This document shows, one piece after another, positions 34,556-48,419 of a stretch of DNA of 64,000 nucleotides. The DNA comes from Adiantum capillus-veneris (Eukaryota; Streptophyta; Polypodiopsida; Polypodiales; Pteridaceae), in NCBI GenBank assembly GCA_014529385.2, contig CM043964.1, positions 104,953,587-105,017,586 of the forward strand. The letters run 5' to 3'. The notes under the pieces were generated by a model. It was not told where the DNA came from. It made no database searches and worked only from the letters and a program-made list of their open reading frames with translations. Numbering within the stretch: position 1 is the first letter of the stretch; each line of letters begins with the position of its first letter. The translations under genes and the position numbers were made by a program.

Positions 34556-35550
34556 TAATGTCAAAGTTGATAATAATTATATTGAAGATGACGGTGCTTT
34601 CCCCTTTGCCTTAATTGGCCTACCAAACTCACCTTGATGCTTTTCCTCTCCTTCGTTTCTCCTTTGCTACTTCAAGGTCGAGAGAGAGAGAGATGTGAGG
34701 GATATGATTAATCATGGCTTATTGAAAACCAAGCTGATGAGCTTGGGTTTGATAAAGAGATTACGACTTGGGATATGGTATCTTGAGTTTGATTAGAGAG
34801 GGATCTCATATATGGCTTAGCCAATGAGCTTGGATTTGACAAAGATGAAAGAGATAGAGAGTGATTTCATATCGATTAATCATGATCAAGCTAATGAGTT
34901 TTGGGTTTACCAAAGAGAGAGAGATTGATATCACAATGGGAGGGAGATAATTCAAGACTTGAGCATGAGGAGAAAGAAGAGAGATTGAAGGATTTTGCAT
35001 GAGAGAGAGCTTGGGATAAGAGTGGCTATGGAAGGTCTGGCCTCAGAGAGGTGTCAAGGCTTATGGCATAAGGAGAGAAGAGAGTGTTTTTTTTTCTATG
35101 AGAGCCAACTTTTGGAGCTTGCCTCTCCATGGGTAACTCCCCTTTCTATTTATGACCAACCACTAGCAATATTACTAGTGGGCATGACCCCTTGATGATG
35201 TGGCAATCCTAACTTGGACCCACTCAAAAACTGTCACCACTGTTGATGAATGGAGGTGCCCAAGCATGCTAGTCAGCTTCTGTTTCTTTGTCGTACTCAT
35301 TCAAGCCATGCTATGACCAGGGTAAGCACTCCATTCTCTTTGATCATTGCCTTCACCGTGTTCCCAACTTGCCATGCTTTATTTTCTTCCCTTTTCACAT
35401 TATGTTCCAAAAAATACCATTTTGTGGGCTGGTGGGCCATGGTCCTTTTGACTTAGTGGGTGGCCGAACTTCTTAGTGCACATTTGGCATACTTCAACCA
35501 AGGCGCCACGTTCAACATGTTTCTCAGCCAAGGCAATGCTATGGCTAGCA

Positions 35551-37637
35551 GATTCATTGTAGATGCTCAATCTTTTTCATTGATATAAATTGGGGCAAAA
35601 ATCCTTGGGTAAAATTTATGTTGACAACAATCATCACATGAGGAAATACCTTTGGGCGTGGCTAGACTTTGTTCACTTGCAGGTATTGTTGGAGGAGACA
35701 TCAATATGGTGCATCTCAAGCTGGGATGCTTTAACCTCTCGTAGTTGAAATGATGCATAGCTTAATCATGGGCACATGCATAATGGGTATACCTTTCACT
35801 CTCATTCTCACACATCCTGATGGTCTATTTTTCATCGATTACATTTTATTGAAACTAATTGGTCTCTTTTTTATCATTTTCTTTTGATTTTAAGCTTGAA
35901 TAATTTTGATATGCAATCCTTTCACACTATGGTGTCTAGTAGTCCTCTCCTAATTAACAACGCATTGTTGCAAAATCAGGGTTAAAAACAAGTAGTGTCC
36001 AATGCATTAGAAACATCTTTTGATGCAGTCTGGTATGCAAGAACTAGTGCAAACCACTCTTGCTGATCATTTTCCTTTGGTTTTAAGTTTGAATAATTTT
36101 GATATGCAATCCTTTGACACTGTGGGGTCTAGTAGTCCTCTCCTAATTAACAACACGTTGTTGCAAAATTAGGGTTTAAAACAAGTAGCGTCCAATGCAT
36201 TAGAAACATCTTTTGTTGCAGTGTGGTATGCAGGAACTAGTGCAAACTTGGCTACAATTCTATGTAGCGATGCAACACTGTATAAGACTCACCAGGAAGA
36301 GGGTGGCTACGGAAAAAACAAGATATATAAGGCATGTCGCAAAAAATATGTTGGGGAATTTCTGTTTGAAATGTAAGCCAAGAAGGCACGGGGCCTCTAG
36401 TTGTGAGAAGTGCGAGAAAGAGAGTTGCAATAGACGAGATCAATGAATCTTAAACACTTGAATGTAACAACTTGAAAACAATTCTAAATCTTGATTACTC
36501 AAAGTGGAATGTTAACAATGCCGCTACTTACACTAAAGGCTAATAGAGAAGTTTAAGCTGCTCACTTCGGTTTAACCTGACTTAATCAAGTGATAATAGA
36601 GAAAATCAAACATCAATTAGCTTATTGATGATAATGTGAAAGTTGATTTTAATAATATTGAAGATGACGGTGCTTTCCCCTTTTCCTTAATTGGCCTACC
36701 AAGTTCTCCTTAATGCTCTTCCTCTCCTTCGTTTCTCCTTTGCTGCTTCAAGGTCCATAGAGAGAGAGAGATGTGAGGCATATGATTAATCATGGATTAC
36801 TGAAAACCAAGGTGATGATCTTGGGTTTGATAAAGAGATTACGACTTGGGATATGATATCTTGAGTTTGATTAGAGAGGGATCTCCTATATGGCTTAGAC
36901 AATGAGATTGGATTTGACAAAGACGAAAGAGATAGAAAGTGATTTCATATGGATTAATCATGATCAAGCTAATGAGTTTTGGCTTTACCAAAGAGAGAGA
37001 GATTGATATCACAATGGGAGAGAGATAATTCAAGACTTGAGCATGAGGAGAAAGAAGAGAGATTGAAGGATTTTTCATGAGAGAGAGCTTGGGATAAGAG
37101 TTGCTATGGAAGGTCTGGCCTCAGAGAGGTGTCAAGGCTTATGGAATAAGGAGACTAGAGAGAGCGTGAGTCATTTTTCTTTCTATGAGAGCCATCTTTG
37201 GGAGCTTGCCTCTCCATGGGTGACTCCCCTTTCTATTTATGACCAACCACTAGCAATATTACTAGTGGGCATGACCCCTTAATGATGTGGCAATCCGAAC
37301 TTGGACCCACTAAAAAACTTGCACCGCTGATGACGAATGAAGGTGCCCAAGCATGCTAGTCAGCTTCTGTTTCTTTGCCAGACTCAATCGAGCCATGCTA
37401 TGACCAGGGCAAGCCCTCCATTCTCTTTGCTCGTTGCCTTCGCCGTGTTCCCAACTTGCCATGCTTTATATTCTTCCTCTTTCACATTATGTTCCAAAAA
37501 ATACCATTTTGTGGGTTGGTGGGCCATGGTCCTTTTGACTTAGTGGGTGCCCGAACTTCTTAGTGCACATTTGGCATACTTCAACCAAGGTGCCACGTTC
37601 AACATTTTTCTTGGCCAAGGCATTGCTGGCTAAAAGA
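35551..37637 (+). repeat. Macrosatellite unit 3
   Basis: About 2.09 kb, uninterrupted, and therefore the best reference for the unit. It includes the LINE endonuclease fragment with the doubled 192-bp segment, a GA-containing region near 36757, and the 3' part with CCATTTTGTGGGTTGGTGGGCC (37502-37523). Confidence 0.9.
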
Positions 37638-39419
37638 TTCACATATAAGCTCATGACTAGTTGTAGATGCTCAATCTTTTTCATTGATATAAATTGGGGC
37701 AAAAAACCTTAGGTAAAATTTATGTTGACAACAATCATCACATGAGGAAATACCTTTGGGCGTGGCTAGACTTTGTTCACTTGCAGGTATTGTTGGAGGA
37801 GACATCAATATGGTGCATCTCAAGCTGGGATGCTTTAACCTCTCGTAGTTGAAATGATGCATAGCTTAATCATGGGCACATGCATAATGGGTATACCTTT
37901 CACTCTCATTCTCACACATCCTGATGGTCTATTTTTCATCGATTACATTTTATTGAAACTAATTGGTCTCTTTTTTATCATTTTCCTTTGGTTTAAAGTT
38001 TGAATAATTTTGATATGCAATCCTTTCACACTGTGGGGTCTAGTAGTCCTCTCCTAATTAACAACACATTGTTTCAAAATCATGGTTAAAAACAAGTAGT
38101 GTCCATTACATTAGAAACATCCTTTGTTGCAGTGTGGTATGCAGGAACTAGTGCAAACTTGGCTACAATTCTATGTAGAGATGCAACACTGTATAAGACT
38201 CACCAGGAAGAGGGTGGCTAGGGAAAAAACAAGATATATAAGGCATGTCGCAAAAAATATGTCGGGGAATTTGTGTTTGAAATTTAAGCCAAGAAGGCAC
38301 GGGGCCTCTAGTTGTGAGAGGTGTGAGAAAGAGAGTTGCAATAGACAAGATCAATGAATCTTAAACACTTGAATGTAACAACTTGAACAAGATTCTAAAT
38401 CTTGATTACTCAAAGTGGAATGTTAACAACGAGCTACTTTCACTAAATGCTAATAGAGAAGTTTAAGCTCCTCACTTCGGTTTAACCTGATTTAATCAAA
38501 TGATAATAGAGAAAATCAAACATCAATTAACTCGATGATGATAATTTCAAAGTTAATAATAATAATGTTGAAGATGACAGTGCTTTCCCCTTTACTGTTA
38601 TTGGCCTGCCAAGCTCGCCTTAATGCTCTTCCTCTCCTTCGTTTTTCCTTTGCTACTTCAAGGTCGAGAGAGCGAGATGTGAGGGATATGATTAATCATG
38701 GCTTATTGAAAACCAAGATGATGAGCTTGGGTTTGAGAAAGAGATTACAACTTGGGATATGGTATCTTGAGTTTGAGTAGAGAGGAATCTCATATATGGA
38801 TTAGTCAATGAGCTTGGATTTGACAAAGACAAAAGAGATAGAGAGTGATTTGAAATGGATTAATCATGATCAAGCTAATGAGTTTTGGTTTTACCAAAGA
38901 GAGAGAGCTTGTTATCACAATGGGAGGGAGATAATTCAAGACTTGAGCATGAGGATAAAGGAGAGAGATTGAAGGATTTTGCATGAGAGAGAGCTTGGGA
39001 TAAGAGTGGCTATGGAAGGTCTGGCCTCAGAGAGGTATCAAGGCTTATGGAATATGTAGAGAAGAGAGAGCATGAATGGTTTTCCTTTCTATGAGAGCCA
39101 ACTTTGGGAGCTTCCCTCTCCATGGGTAACTCCCCTTTCTATTTATGGCCAACCATTAGCAATATTACTAGGGGGCATGACCCCTTGATGATGTGGCAAT
39201 CCGAACTTGAGCCCACTCAGAAACTTGCACTGCTGATGACGAATGGAGGCACCCAAGCATGCTGGTCAGCTTTTGTTTCTTTGCGGGACTCAATCGAGCC
39301 ATGCTATGACCAGGGCAAGCCCTCCATTCTCTTTGCTCATTGCCTTCGCTGTGCTCCCAATTTGCCATGCTTTATTTTCTTCCGCTTTCACATTATGTTT
39401 TTAAAAATATACCATTTTG
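37638..39419 (+). repeat. Macrosatellite unit 4, left part
   Basis: Matches unit 3 up to ATACCATTTTG at 39419, but with a single copy of the 192-bp segment. It is cut by the 7.86-kb insertion; the rest of the unit is at 47279-47404. Confidence 0.9.
39415..39419 (+). repeat. Target duplication TTTTG, left copy
   Basis: Repeated at 47279-47283. Deleting one copy plus the insert restores CCATTTTGTGGGCTGG, exactly as in units 1 and 2. Confidence 0.75.
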
Positions 39420-40954
39420 AACACATATTTAGGAATTTTGGGAAAAATGCATAAGTTTGGGACAAATGTTTGTGAACCAAGTTCTTGAGTGGTGGTTGCA
39501 TTGTGCTAGGTTGTGGTGTTGTCAACAATTGTTGTCAAGTTCTAGAGTATAGTTTGTGTTATGTCAGGTTGCATCATCATCAACCACTGGTTTCAACTTT
39601 GCAAGGTTTCATCATTGTCAACTGTTGGGTGTCCAATTCTACTAACTCACAAAAGTTGCATTGTGCTAGGAATCATGAGTATATAGAGAACTTGGAGTTG
39701 ACATTTATATGGGGATCAAGAGTATCCAATGAAATGGAAAATGTTGAATTTTGACTTTCTTTGCCTTGTTCTACAAGTAGAAGTCTAATTTGAAAAAACT
39801 TGGAGGGTCTTAGATGGTTAAGTGTGGGGGCTACCATGTTCAATGTCACTTCTTTGAAAGCATGGTCTAGCTGTCCTGCAGAACTCAATCTTGGAATGCG
39901 TTAGTTTTTGATAGAGAAAGCATTACTATTTTATGTCGTACAATGAAAGAATAGGGGATTTTTCTTTATTTGTAGACAACTTAAATCCCACAAGCAAGTT
40001 TCATTTACAAATTGGCCAGAGGTAGCAGCAGACACTTGTAGGAACGAAGGTATTTTCTCTCATGTTTTTCCATATGGTGCTCAACACTAGAAGCTTATTG
40101 GGAGAAACCATATGCTACCTATGTGAATTTGAGGCCAAGGGGCTACTGACCCCCCATCATCTCCGAGGTTAATTGCCCCGACAGTACCTAGTTAGGTATG
40201 TGGTTCCTCCCTCACAAAAGCTATAGCACTTCTCTTGTACACTCTATTGGAAAGGCTCAAACTAGAGATTGAGGCTTCACATGCCACCTACAATTTATAG
40301 ATTCTAGTTGGTACTTGAGTTTTAGCTAAAAAATCCGAAATAGAAAACTATAAGAGAAATGAAATCAAAACTAAAAACAAGATGAAATTTGTGAGAGATT
40401 TTAGAAATTCTTAATGTAAGAAATTCGGGTTCATGAGCTTCCTCTTGAGAGGCATTGCACATCATTTGAGGGAAAGGGACCACATGCCCTCCAATCAACA
40501 AGGTGATCCTTTGCCCCAAAAACTAGGCATGCCGCACACATTTCACAAAAGCTCATGCTATTTTTTTAGGCCATAATTTAGAATGTATGATAAAAAATTG
40601 TATAAACACACTCTTGTGATACATAACTAAGGTACCGAGGCTAGTGCTATCAAAGTAGAATGGAGATGAAACACTTTTTAATTACTGAAAGTTGTATTCC
40701 TATTTCATCTAGTTTGTCTGCATCATGAATACTCTTTTGAGATGATTGTCATGAATGGAGTATTACGTAGTAGTGATGCGTAGACCACTCCACTAGTGTG
40801 TTGTTTGTAGGCATGGAGAGTTGGTGCAATAATATATGCCTTCACTAACACTAGTAATGGGGGTTGTCACAATATTGGCCCCCTTACCTTAGGATTTGAT
40901 ACTTATTTTACAATTGTTAGAGCAGCCCCCCACAAGGCCGACTATGTGTAGGGA

Positions 40955-41610
40955 CTTCCCAGCTTTGGAAAGGCCTCTTAGCTGAGGTATGCATGCCCAT
41001 AATGTCATTGTTGTGTATGATCTAAATGCTACAGTACAACACATAGAACCTAAATTGGGAGCCTCAAGTCGAAGACTCCTTTTGACTAGGTATGACAATT
41101 TTAGAGGCGATTATCTATTGTAGAGGGTGGTTCAACCGCCCCCTATCTTGACCTGACAAGACGACTTATTTCATGGAGCTACAAATCCAACCTATGGGTA
41201 TGTCATGTTGTGACTATAGAGCCCTTTAGAATCACTTTTGACGGGTTTATGGGGGAGCGTTGTTAATGCTCGAGCTTTAGTTCGAGCTTTGGTAGGGCCT
41301 TCCCAGCTTTGGAAAGGCCTCTTAGCCAAGATATGCAAGCCCATAATATCATTGTTATGTATGATCTAAATGCTACAATCCAGCATAGAGCACCAAAATT
41401 AGGAGCCTCGAGCCGATCGAAAACTTATTTTGACTAGCTATGATAGGTTTGGATGTGATTATCCCTGAGAAGATGACTTATTTCACGCAGCTACAAAGCC
41501 AACCTATGGGTACATCATGCTATAAGTACATAGCCGTTTAGACTCACTTTTGACATGTGTATGGGAGAGCATTGTTAAGGCTCGATCTTTAGTTCGGGCA
41601 AGCTTAATGA
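40955..41610 (+). repeat. ~340-bp tandem duplication in element D
   Basis: TTCCCAGCTTTGGAAAGGCC occurs at about 40957 and 41301, and both are followed by CCCATAAT.TCATTGTTRTGTATGATC, GGAGCCTC, TTGACTAG, GACTTATTTCA, CAACCTATGGGTA, ACTTTTGAC and a TTAGTTCG segment. Diverged. Confidence 0.85.
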
Positions 41611-42086
41611 GGCACTGAGGAAACTACCCACACCCTTAGTCATTGACTAAGTCCGTCTAAATTGACGACGACGTTAGATTTCTCCGTCAAATTCGAAACC
41701 CAACGTTAATTTTGAAATTTGAAAATGACGATGACGTACCGCTGCTATCCCCCTAAGCCCACCATGCCACTTGCTGCTTTGCTGTGAGCTTGCCATGAAC
41801 TAGGCGAAGGCAAGATCCTCAAGCACCATGAGCTTCTATGCCTTGAGCCATCCATCCACTACAACGACTAAACTTCACATCAGCCGCCATGCCTCTTGCT
41901 CGCTATTGTGCTATGTCAGCCATGCCTCTCGCTGCTTTGTTGTGAGCTCGCCATGAACATTGCCTCAGTCACCATGATTTGTTGCGTCTTCCATGAGCAC
42001 AATTGATTTGATTCATCTTCACCTTTGTAACGAGATTTTCTACCAAACCTGCACTGCGTCGTTTCTAGCTTTGTTGTGTTTGCAAA
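41611..42086. other. Unassigned, C-rich spacer in element D
   Basis: Contains partly repeated strings such as TGCCTCTTGCT/TGCCTCTCGCT and GTGAGCTTGCCATGAAC/GTGAGCTCGCCATGAAC (41786 and 41944). No supported gene. Confidence 0.5.
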
Positions 42087-42340
42087 TTTTGCTACGCCTG
42101 CTGCCCCTACTGCCGCCCTCTACCTCTTGTTCCGCCCCAAAAGGCCTTGATTGCCTGTAAGAAACTATCGTAGGTGGTCGCCTCAAAAAGCACCGAGATT
42201 CCAGCCCTATGTTGTTTGCATTTTTCTATGCCTGCTGCCCCTACTGCCGCCCTCTACCTCTCGCTCTGCCTCAAAAGGCCCTGATTACCTGCAAGAAATT
42301 GTCATAGGTGGTCACCTCAAAAAGCACCGATTTCCTCCAT
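42087..42340 (+). repeat. ~137-bp tandem duplication in element D
   Basis: GCCTGCTGCCCCTACTGCCG occurs at about 42097 and 42232, each followed by CCCTCTACCTCT, AAAAGGCC.TGATT.CCTG, AGGTGGTC and CCTCAAAAAGCACCGA. Confidence 0.85.
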
Positions 42341-42853
42341 GTGCCTACTTCTATAGCATGAAGAAGAAGATGCCCAACCCTTGCTCCCTCTTCTGCAACA
42401 ATCAAGTCGTCGAATGTAGAAAGACCTGAGCTACACATTAACAGGCTTGACGTAAAGACTTTCTTTTAATGTGTGCTGAGGCGGTATAAGAAAATGCACG
42501 TGACATGCATGTGTGGAGATCATTGGCTTGGATGCATAGTCTACACGACCATTTGCCACCAAGTTTATGAGTGAGGAAGAGCTTGCTTGCCTGACACCTA
42601 TTGTGGAGGCAATCAAGAAGCTTCTATCCATGGAATTTGTATTGTATGAACCTGAATGCAGGTACATCATATGGAAAAGAGTGCCTCCTGGGAATCAGGT
42701 GGCGAATATACTACATGGACAACAGAAGATAAGTATTGAGCAACAGCATGCATGCGTTTGTGCACCTGTCATCCAATCTTGCCACATCCTACAAAGGCAG
42801 TGACACTCATGCCCTTAATTTGTTTGTGGGTAGAAGTAGCTCAAGGTATGATA

Positions 42854-42965
<112 letters not shown>

Positions 42966-43019
42966 CTTCTTGAAACAAAAACTCTTTTTGAGTAGTCGAG
43001 AATTTATTATATTCCACTT

Positions 43020-43467
43020 GGGCTCGAACTTAAGTTCGACCCTTATGACTTGGATAGTTTTCAAGCGTCTTGAGCATGATATACCTTATTTTAGTTGAGC
43101 ATTTAGTCTCTAGCTTTGAGGCTTGAACTTAAGCTCGAGCCTCATGACATGAATGTTTATTTATTATATTCTTCCTTTGAGGCTCGAACTTAAGCTCGAG
43201 CCTGAACGTGAGCACTCAAACATGACTTGTTTTAGTTAAGCATTTAGTCTCTAGTTTTGGGGCTCGAACTTAAGTTCGAGCCTGATGACCTGAATTCTTA
43301 GTTTTCAAGCCTCATGAGTACTCAAATATAACTTGTTCTAGTTGAAAATCGAGTCTCAAAATTCGAGGCTCAAACTTAAGTTCGAGCCTCATGAAACAGA
43401 GACTCACTTTTCAAGCCTCATGAGCACTCTAGTAGAACTCATCAGGCTCAAACTTAAGATTGAGCCT
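43020..43467. repeat. Array of palindromes centred on CTCGAACTTAAGTTCGAG
   Basis: Six copies at 43020-43042, 43119-43142, 43180-43203, 43260-43283, 43367-43390 and 43444-43467, spaced 61-105 bp, usually followed by CATGA and later TCAAGCCTCATGAGCACTC. The copy at 43261-43282 is a perfect 22-bp palindrome. Decayed versions continue to about 44010 and reappear at 46855-47120 and near 41265 and 41580, so the motif spreads over much of element D. Confidence 0.85.
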
Positions 43468-44813
43468 CATGACACAGACACTCAATTCTAAAGCCCCATG
43501 CCACTCTATTAGAACAATTTCTATCTAGAAACTATCCCGAAGGGCTTGTATCTCACAAGATTTGAATTGAATCTTCATGCGGTCCAAACTTGTTTTTGGG
43601 TCTCAACATCGAAAGACTCAATTTATAAGCATCATGAACACTCTAGTAGGACTCTTCCAAGCTAGAATCCATCTACAAGAATCCTATCTCATCAGATTGG
43701 AACTTAGGTTTGAGTCTCATGGGCCATAGACACATGCAAGACTCCTTCAAGTTGAAATTCATCTTTAAACATCTCTGACTCATGAGGCTCTTGACCCTCA
43801 TGCCCTTGAGACTCAATTATTAATCCTCATGAGAACTCTAGGACTCTTTCTATCCGCAATACTATCTACAACACTTAGTAATCATATTGAGAGTCTCACA
43901 AGCTAGAGACTCTTGGAGAAGTCTTTCCAATTGAAAGACATCTTCCAAAGAGTGCCTCATAAAACCTTTTTAACTAGAAACCATCCCCAAGTGTCTCTAT
44001 CACATGAGACTCAAACTTTAGTCTGAGCCTTATGATCCCAAAATGCCTGTAAAACAACGGAAAGTTATCTACATCAACTATACATCTCAAACTTCAAGCT
44101 TCCACCTCGTTATTCTTTAAAGTTTTTGATAGCTTGACTCAAGATTTTGTACCTATTCAATATATTGAAGATAATTATGGGGGATTATCCCTTGCTTATC
44201 CTTCAACAATCTTGTGAAATATATATTAATTATTCTCATGAGAAGGATATGGACATGTGAAGACTCCCAACTTATCCTAAAATCTCTTTGTATTAGTTTG
44301 GAAGACTAAGGAATGAGAAGATTTGGAATTTTTAGTTTACCAATATTACTAGAATAGGTAGAATTGGTATTTAAATTTTGAGATATGGTTTGAATAGAGA
44401 CAGGGACATAAATAATTCTATTTGGTACAATTTTATGAAAAGGACTTGCTAAGAGCATTATTATGATATTCTTGCATTATAGCCTAGATTTAAATGAAGT
44501 TATGAATGTTTTGTTATGTGATGTTTGAGTTTTTTCTTAATATCCAAGCATATCTTATAGATGCATTCAAGTGCCACATTATCAAGATCTTATAAGGGAC
44601 ACATTAAGTAGCTTTATTTTTGGATTTAGAGAGTTCCTCTTTACAAGTTTCCAATTAAAACAGGCCTTGGTAATCCTGATTATACAAAAATAGAAAGCAA
44701 AATGTATAAAAGTATGCATGAAGCCTTTTAGGAAAAAGTTACATATATTTTATAAGAGGTAGCTTGAAGGAAAAATACCTTATTCAAAAGAATAAATTTT
44801 GGTTCTAATCCAT

Positions 44814-44963
44814 GTTATGTCATCTTATCACTAAGGTATATGCCCAAGTATTCATGTCTTGAAGTAAAAATGAAATTTTCACAACTAAGTTATGTCATCT
44901 TATCACTAAGGTATATGACCAAGTATTCATGTCCTCAAGTACGAATGAAATTTGCACAATTAT
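44814..44963 (+). repeat. 75-bp tandem duplication
   Basis: GTTATGTCATCTTATCACTA starts at 44814 and again at 44889, followed by AAGTATTCATGTC and ATGAAATTT.CACAA in both. Confidence 0.9.
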
Positions 44964-45504
44964 GTCTAGCACTAAAAAACGAGTCAAACACAAAAGAAGT
45001 TTTAATGATGCTTTTAAAAGTTTCAGTACTTGAATAACTGCCAAGATATATAAAGATAATATTTATGTATCTTCGAGTATTATTTTTCATAATTTTATGG
45101 GTTTTCATCATAATGGATTCTGTTTTATTTTGGTTTTTGAGTATATGTTGTGTTTGTAAAGACCACATTTGAAGTTTCATCAATTTCTCAAAAACTACTC
45201 TTATGTTCTATTCAAGTGATCAATACAAACAAATAGAGGCTGTTCCATGCTTGGGGGATGTACTACGTAATCCTGTTAATGTACCTCATGAGTTCAACAG
45301 GAGGGACTTTTAAAGGCAAATACTTTAGGAAATTTAACAAAGATACATTAAAATAAGGGGGTTTTAATTTATATTCAAATTTGAAAAAAAAAATCCTGAA
45401 ATAAAGAGTCATTTATATACGGGATACTAATAGTGCACCCCTTGAGGCTCCATGGAACTCTCTCATGAACTAGATCCCATAATACATACTACTCTCTCCC
45501 AAAA

Positions 45505-46115
45505 GCAAACATGATTATACTCATCATTAAGAGACAATTCTAGCATTCGTGCTCAAAGAGATGTCCTCCTCCAATCAAGCATGTTAGTATAATGTTGTGC
45601 ATTTAAGTGATGAACCACAGTCCTTTCACTTTGATGCTAATTGATAAGGATTCTTTTGGTTTGTTTAGCTACTCTTAACCTATTGAAGATAAGAAAATGA
45701 TACTATCCCCATGAAATTGTATCATGGACATATACTTCATATATGTGCTATTTAGTTGTAGAAGCAGTCATGCTTGTGCTCTTCATTATAAAAAATTCCT
45801 CCCTTTGCTCTCAAAGAGATGCCCTCCACAATCTAGCATGTGACAAGTAGTGGTTTATTTGGACCCAGGAACTCAAAAACTATACCTCTATACTCTTTGT
45901 TTTGCTAGATAGTGATGTGTTTATCTTTATCTATTAGTTTTTAAGATATACAATGTAAATATGGAATGGTACAAATCCATTAAAATAATCTCATGGAAGT
46001 AGCCTATATCTGCATACTGTTCAATTGGAATAGTAAGCATGATCATTCTCTTCATAAGAGAGAGTCCCTACCTTTGTGATGAAAGAGATGCCCTCCCCCC
46101 GCATGTAAGTGGAAT
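45505..46115 (+). repeat. Three diverged ~265-bp repeats in element D
   Basis: AAGCATGATYAT...CTTCAT(T)A.., then AAAGAGATG.CCTCC and GCATGT occur near 45508-45585, 45768-45845 and 46030-46110. Non-coding. Confidence 0.6.
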
Positions 46116-47278
46116 ATGCACAAACATACTTTATTTTTGCAAAATTGTGGAGCCTATTAAGTGAAGAGATTAAGTTGTTTTTAGGGGAACAACAATTGCA
46201 TGGCTACCTAGATTGATTTATGCAAAGACAAGCGGGGATATACTTGTAGCACTCTAGTAAATGAATTGGCTTGCAATAGAGAAACAGAGTATGTCCAAGA
46301 GGAAACACAATTTTTAAGGACACGTACGTATTAGGTTAACCGCATGATATTGCTTAGAAACTCACATTTATCTTATTGTAAATATGAATTTCCTACATAA
46401 CTAAGAATACAAGTGTTAGTATTTTTTTTTTCTTCATTTGTTATCTTGGTGTCTCTAAACACCATCCTCATTTGAGATCCCCTCAACATGAAAAGTGCTT
46501 TAGTAAGGGCTTGTGAACAAGTCTAATTTGTTGCTCATTTTTTATCCTAGTTTCTTAACATTGTACTCTTTGATAATTCTTTTGATTCCATTGGCCTCCC
46601 TTTAAAATGTCTTGAATTTGCAAACAATATATTGTTTTGATTAGAACAATGTTTGATGAAAGTGTTAAAAAGTTACTCTTCCCTTTTTTTTGCCATAAAA
46701 GTTACTCTTCCTTATCAACAATGTTAAAATTATGCTTCCAGATTCCATTTGTCAATTTATATACACAAACAAAAAAATATATTTGTGTGATGAGGATATG
46801 GCTAAGTGTTAAGGCTAAATTTTTTATACCATCCTCTAGTCACATAGAATTGTCTTGAACTATGTTTGAGCCTCATGCCCACTTGCTAGTTTAAGTGAGC
46901 CATGTGATGCTCTAACTAGCTTCAAACCTCGTCTTGATATCATATAGAGCAACAATAAGTGAGGATTGAATTTAGGTTTGAGTCTCCCATCCATGTGTTA
47001 GTGCCTTGAACTAAGTTTGAGTGTCCACCTGCTAGTTTAAGCGAACCATATGAGGCTCGAACTCAAATTCAATATTCTTAATATCCCACATGGTAGCAAA
47101 AAGTGAGGCTTGAACTTAAGTGTCATCCCCTGGTTCATGTGCTAGTGATTCATTTTCTATGGCACAAAGGGTCCCCACAAACAACCATGAGGTCAAACTT
47201 AGTAACAAAATGCTGCAATTTCAAGTCTCAATTTAAAACATGGGACTTGAATAATTCCCAAAATTCCTAAATATGTCT

Positions 47279-47404
47279 TTTTGTGGGCTGGTGGGCCATG
47301 GTCCTTTTGACTTAGTGGGTGGACTTCTTAGTGCACATTTGGCACACACTTCAACCATGGCGCCACATTCAGCATGTTTTTCGGCCAAGGCATTGCTGGC
47401 TAAA
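47279..47404 (+). repeat. Macrosatellite unit 4, right part
   Basis: TTTTGTGGGCTGGTGGGCCATGG... to GCATTGCTGGCTAAAA, the exact continuation of the unit that breaks off at 39419. After 47404 the similarity ends, which marks the right edge of the array. Confidence 0.9.
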
Positions 47405-48419
47405 ATTTCCAGACTGAAGCTCAAGAAGAACTTGATATGTTTCCATAAAGGCACCACAATTGGTTTATTTAGCGGCTGGATCACTACTTCGTAGTACATA
47501 TCAACCAAAGCATTGCCTTTGACAACACATCTGGCATACATCTTGGCCTTAGCATTGACGATCATCATATTTTTTTTAAATCTCGACTACATTGATGCGG
47601 AGCACCCCAGCTATGAATGCACTGCAAGATATGAAATTTTAATTAAGATACTCCTTGAGCACTTACTCTACCGTATTCCATAACCTATTTGAGCTCAAAA
47701 CTCCTGGATGACGAACTAAATTGACAATATCTTGACAACTGGAATTCTGATTGTTGACAATTTGAAAAGACCGATGCGCTCCTCAAAGTGAGTACTTCAG
47801 GGTCATGCAATCATATCAACTTTGACCCTTCATCAATAGCTGCTGAATTTTCTACGGATCTACTATTAACTTAAACTTTGAACTGGCATATTTGTAGCTC
47901 CAATTGACGAGCCGTAAAGATAGGCTTGTAGAGCACTTCAAGTACTACAATTCTAATCAATAAAACACTTCAAGCATACTCTTTGTTAGAATTGATCAAT
48001 GAATACATAGACTTCAAAGAATCTTAATCTACATCCATATGCACATTTTCTTTTCATGGAAGAGGAGCTCCATGACATCGACTCCCCCATCACCTACTCC
48101 TTCTTAGGTTTTTGTTCATTTCATCTTATCTTCCCTTTATCACACCTTGCTAGATCCTTACTCCTTCATTGAGATGTGTCTAACAACCCCTCAATTGAGA
48201 AGGAACTTTGTAATGTTTTGTTTTTGGTCCCAAAGGTTATATCTCATCTTCGTGGATGATAACTCAATCTATTTTTCTATCTATATCTACCTATCACTCA
48301 CAGATGTCATAATGACCATAATGCATATTTATTAAAAATACCAAATGGATGCCAACACGTAGAGAGAAAATATCACAGCAAGTAGAGAAGCAGGTTCCAT
48401 ATTCAATCCACCAAAGATA
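47405..48419. other. Unassigned spacer
   Basis: No supported coding region, repeat or RNA gene seen. Confidence 0.5.

Larger units (their letters stand above)
29526..35550 (+). repeat. Macrosatellite unit 2, interrupted by the inverted-LTR element
   Basis: About 2.09 kb of unit sequence once the insert at 30623-34550 is set aside. The left part ends at AAAATCAAACATCGATGACC... and the right part resumes at GATGATAATGTCAAAGTTGA. The restored order matches unit 3 at 36600-36645. Confidence 0.9.

Noticed and set aside
42567-42803. 78-codon frame after the 137-bp duplications as a coding gene
   Set aside because: Reasonable composition, but no recognisable family, no splice context, and it runs toward a microsatellite.
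43020-43467. Regularly spaced palindromes as a CRISPR array
   Set aside because: Spacing is irregular (61-105 bp), spacers are related to one another, no cas genes are present, and the DNA is eukaryotic.
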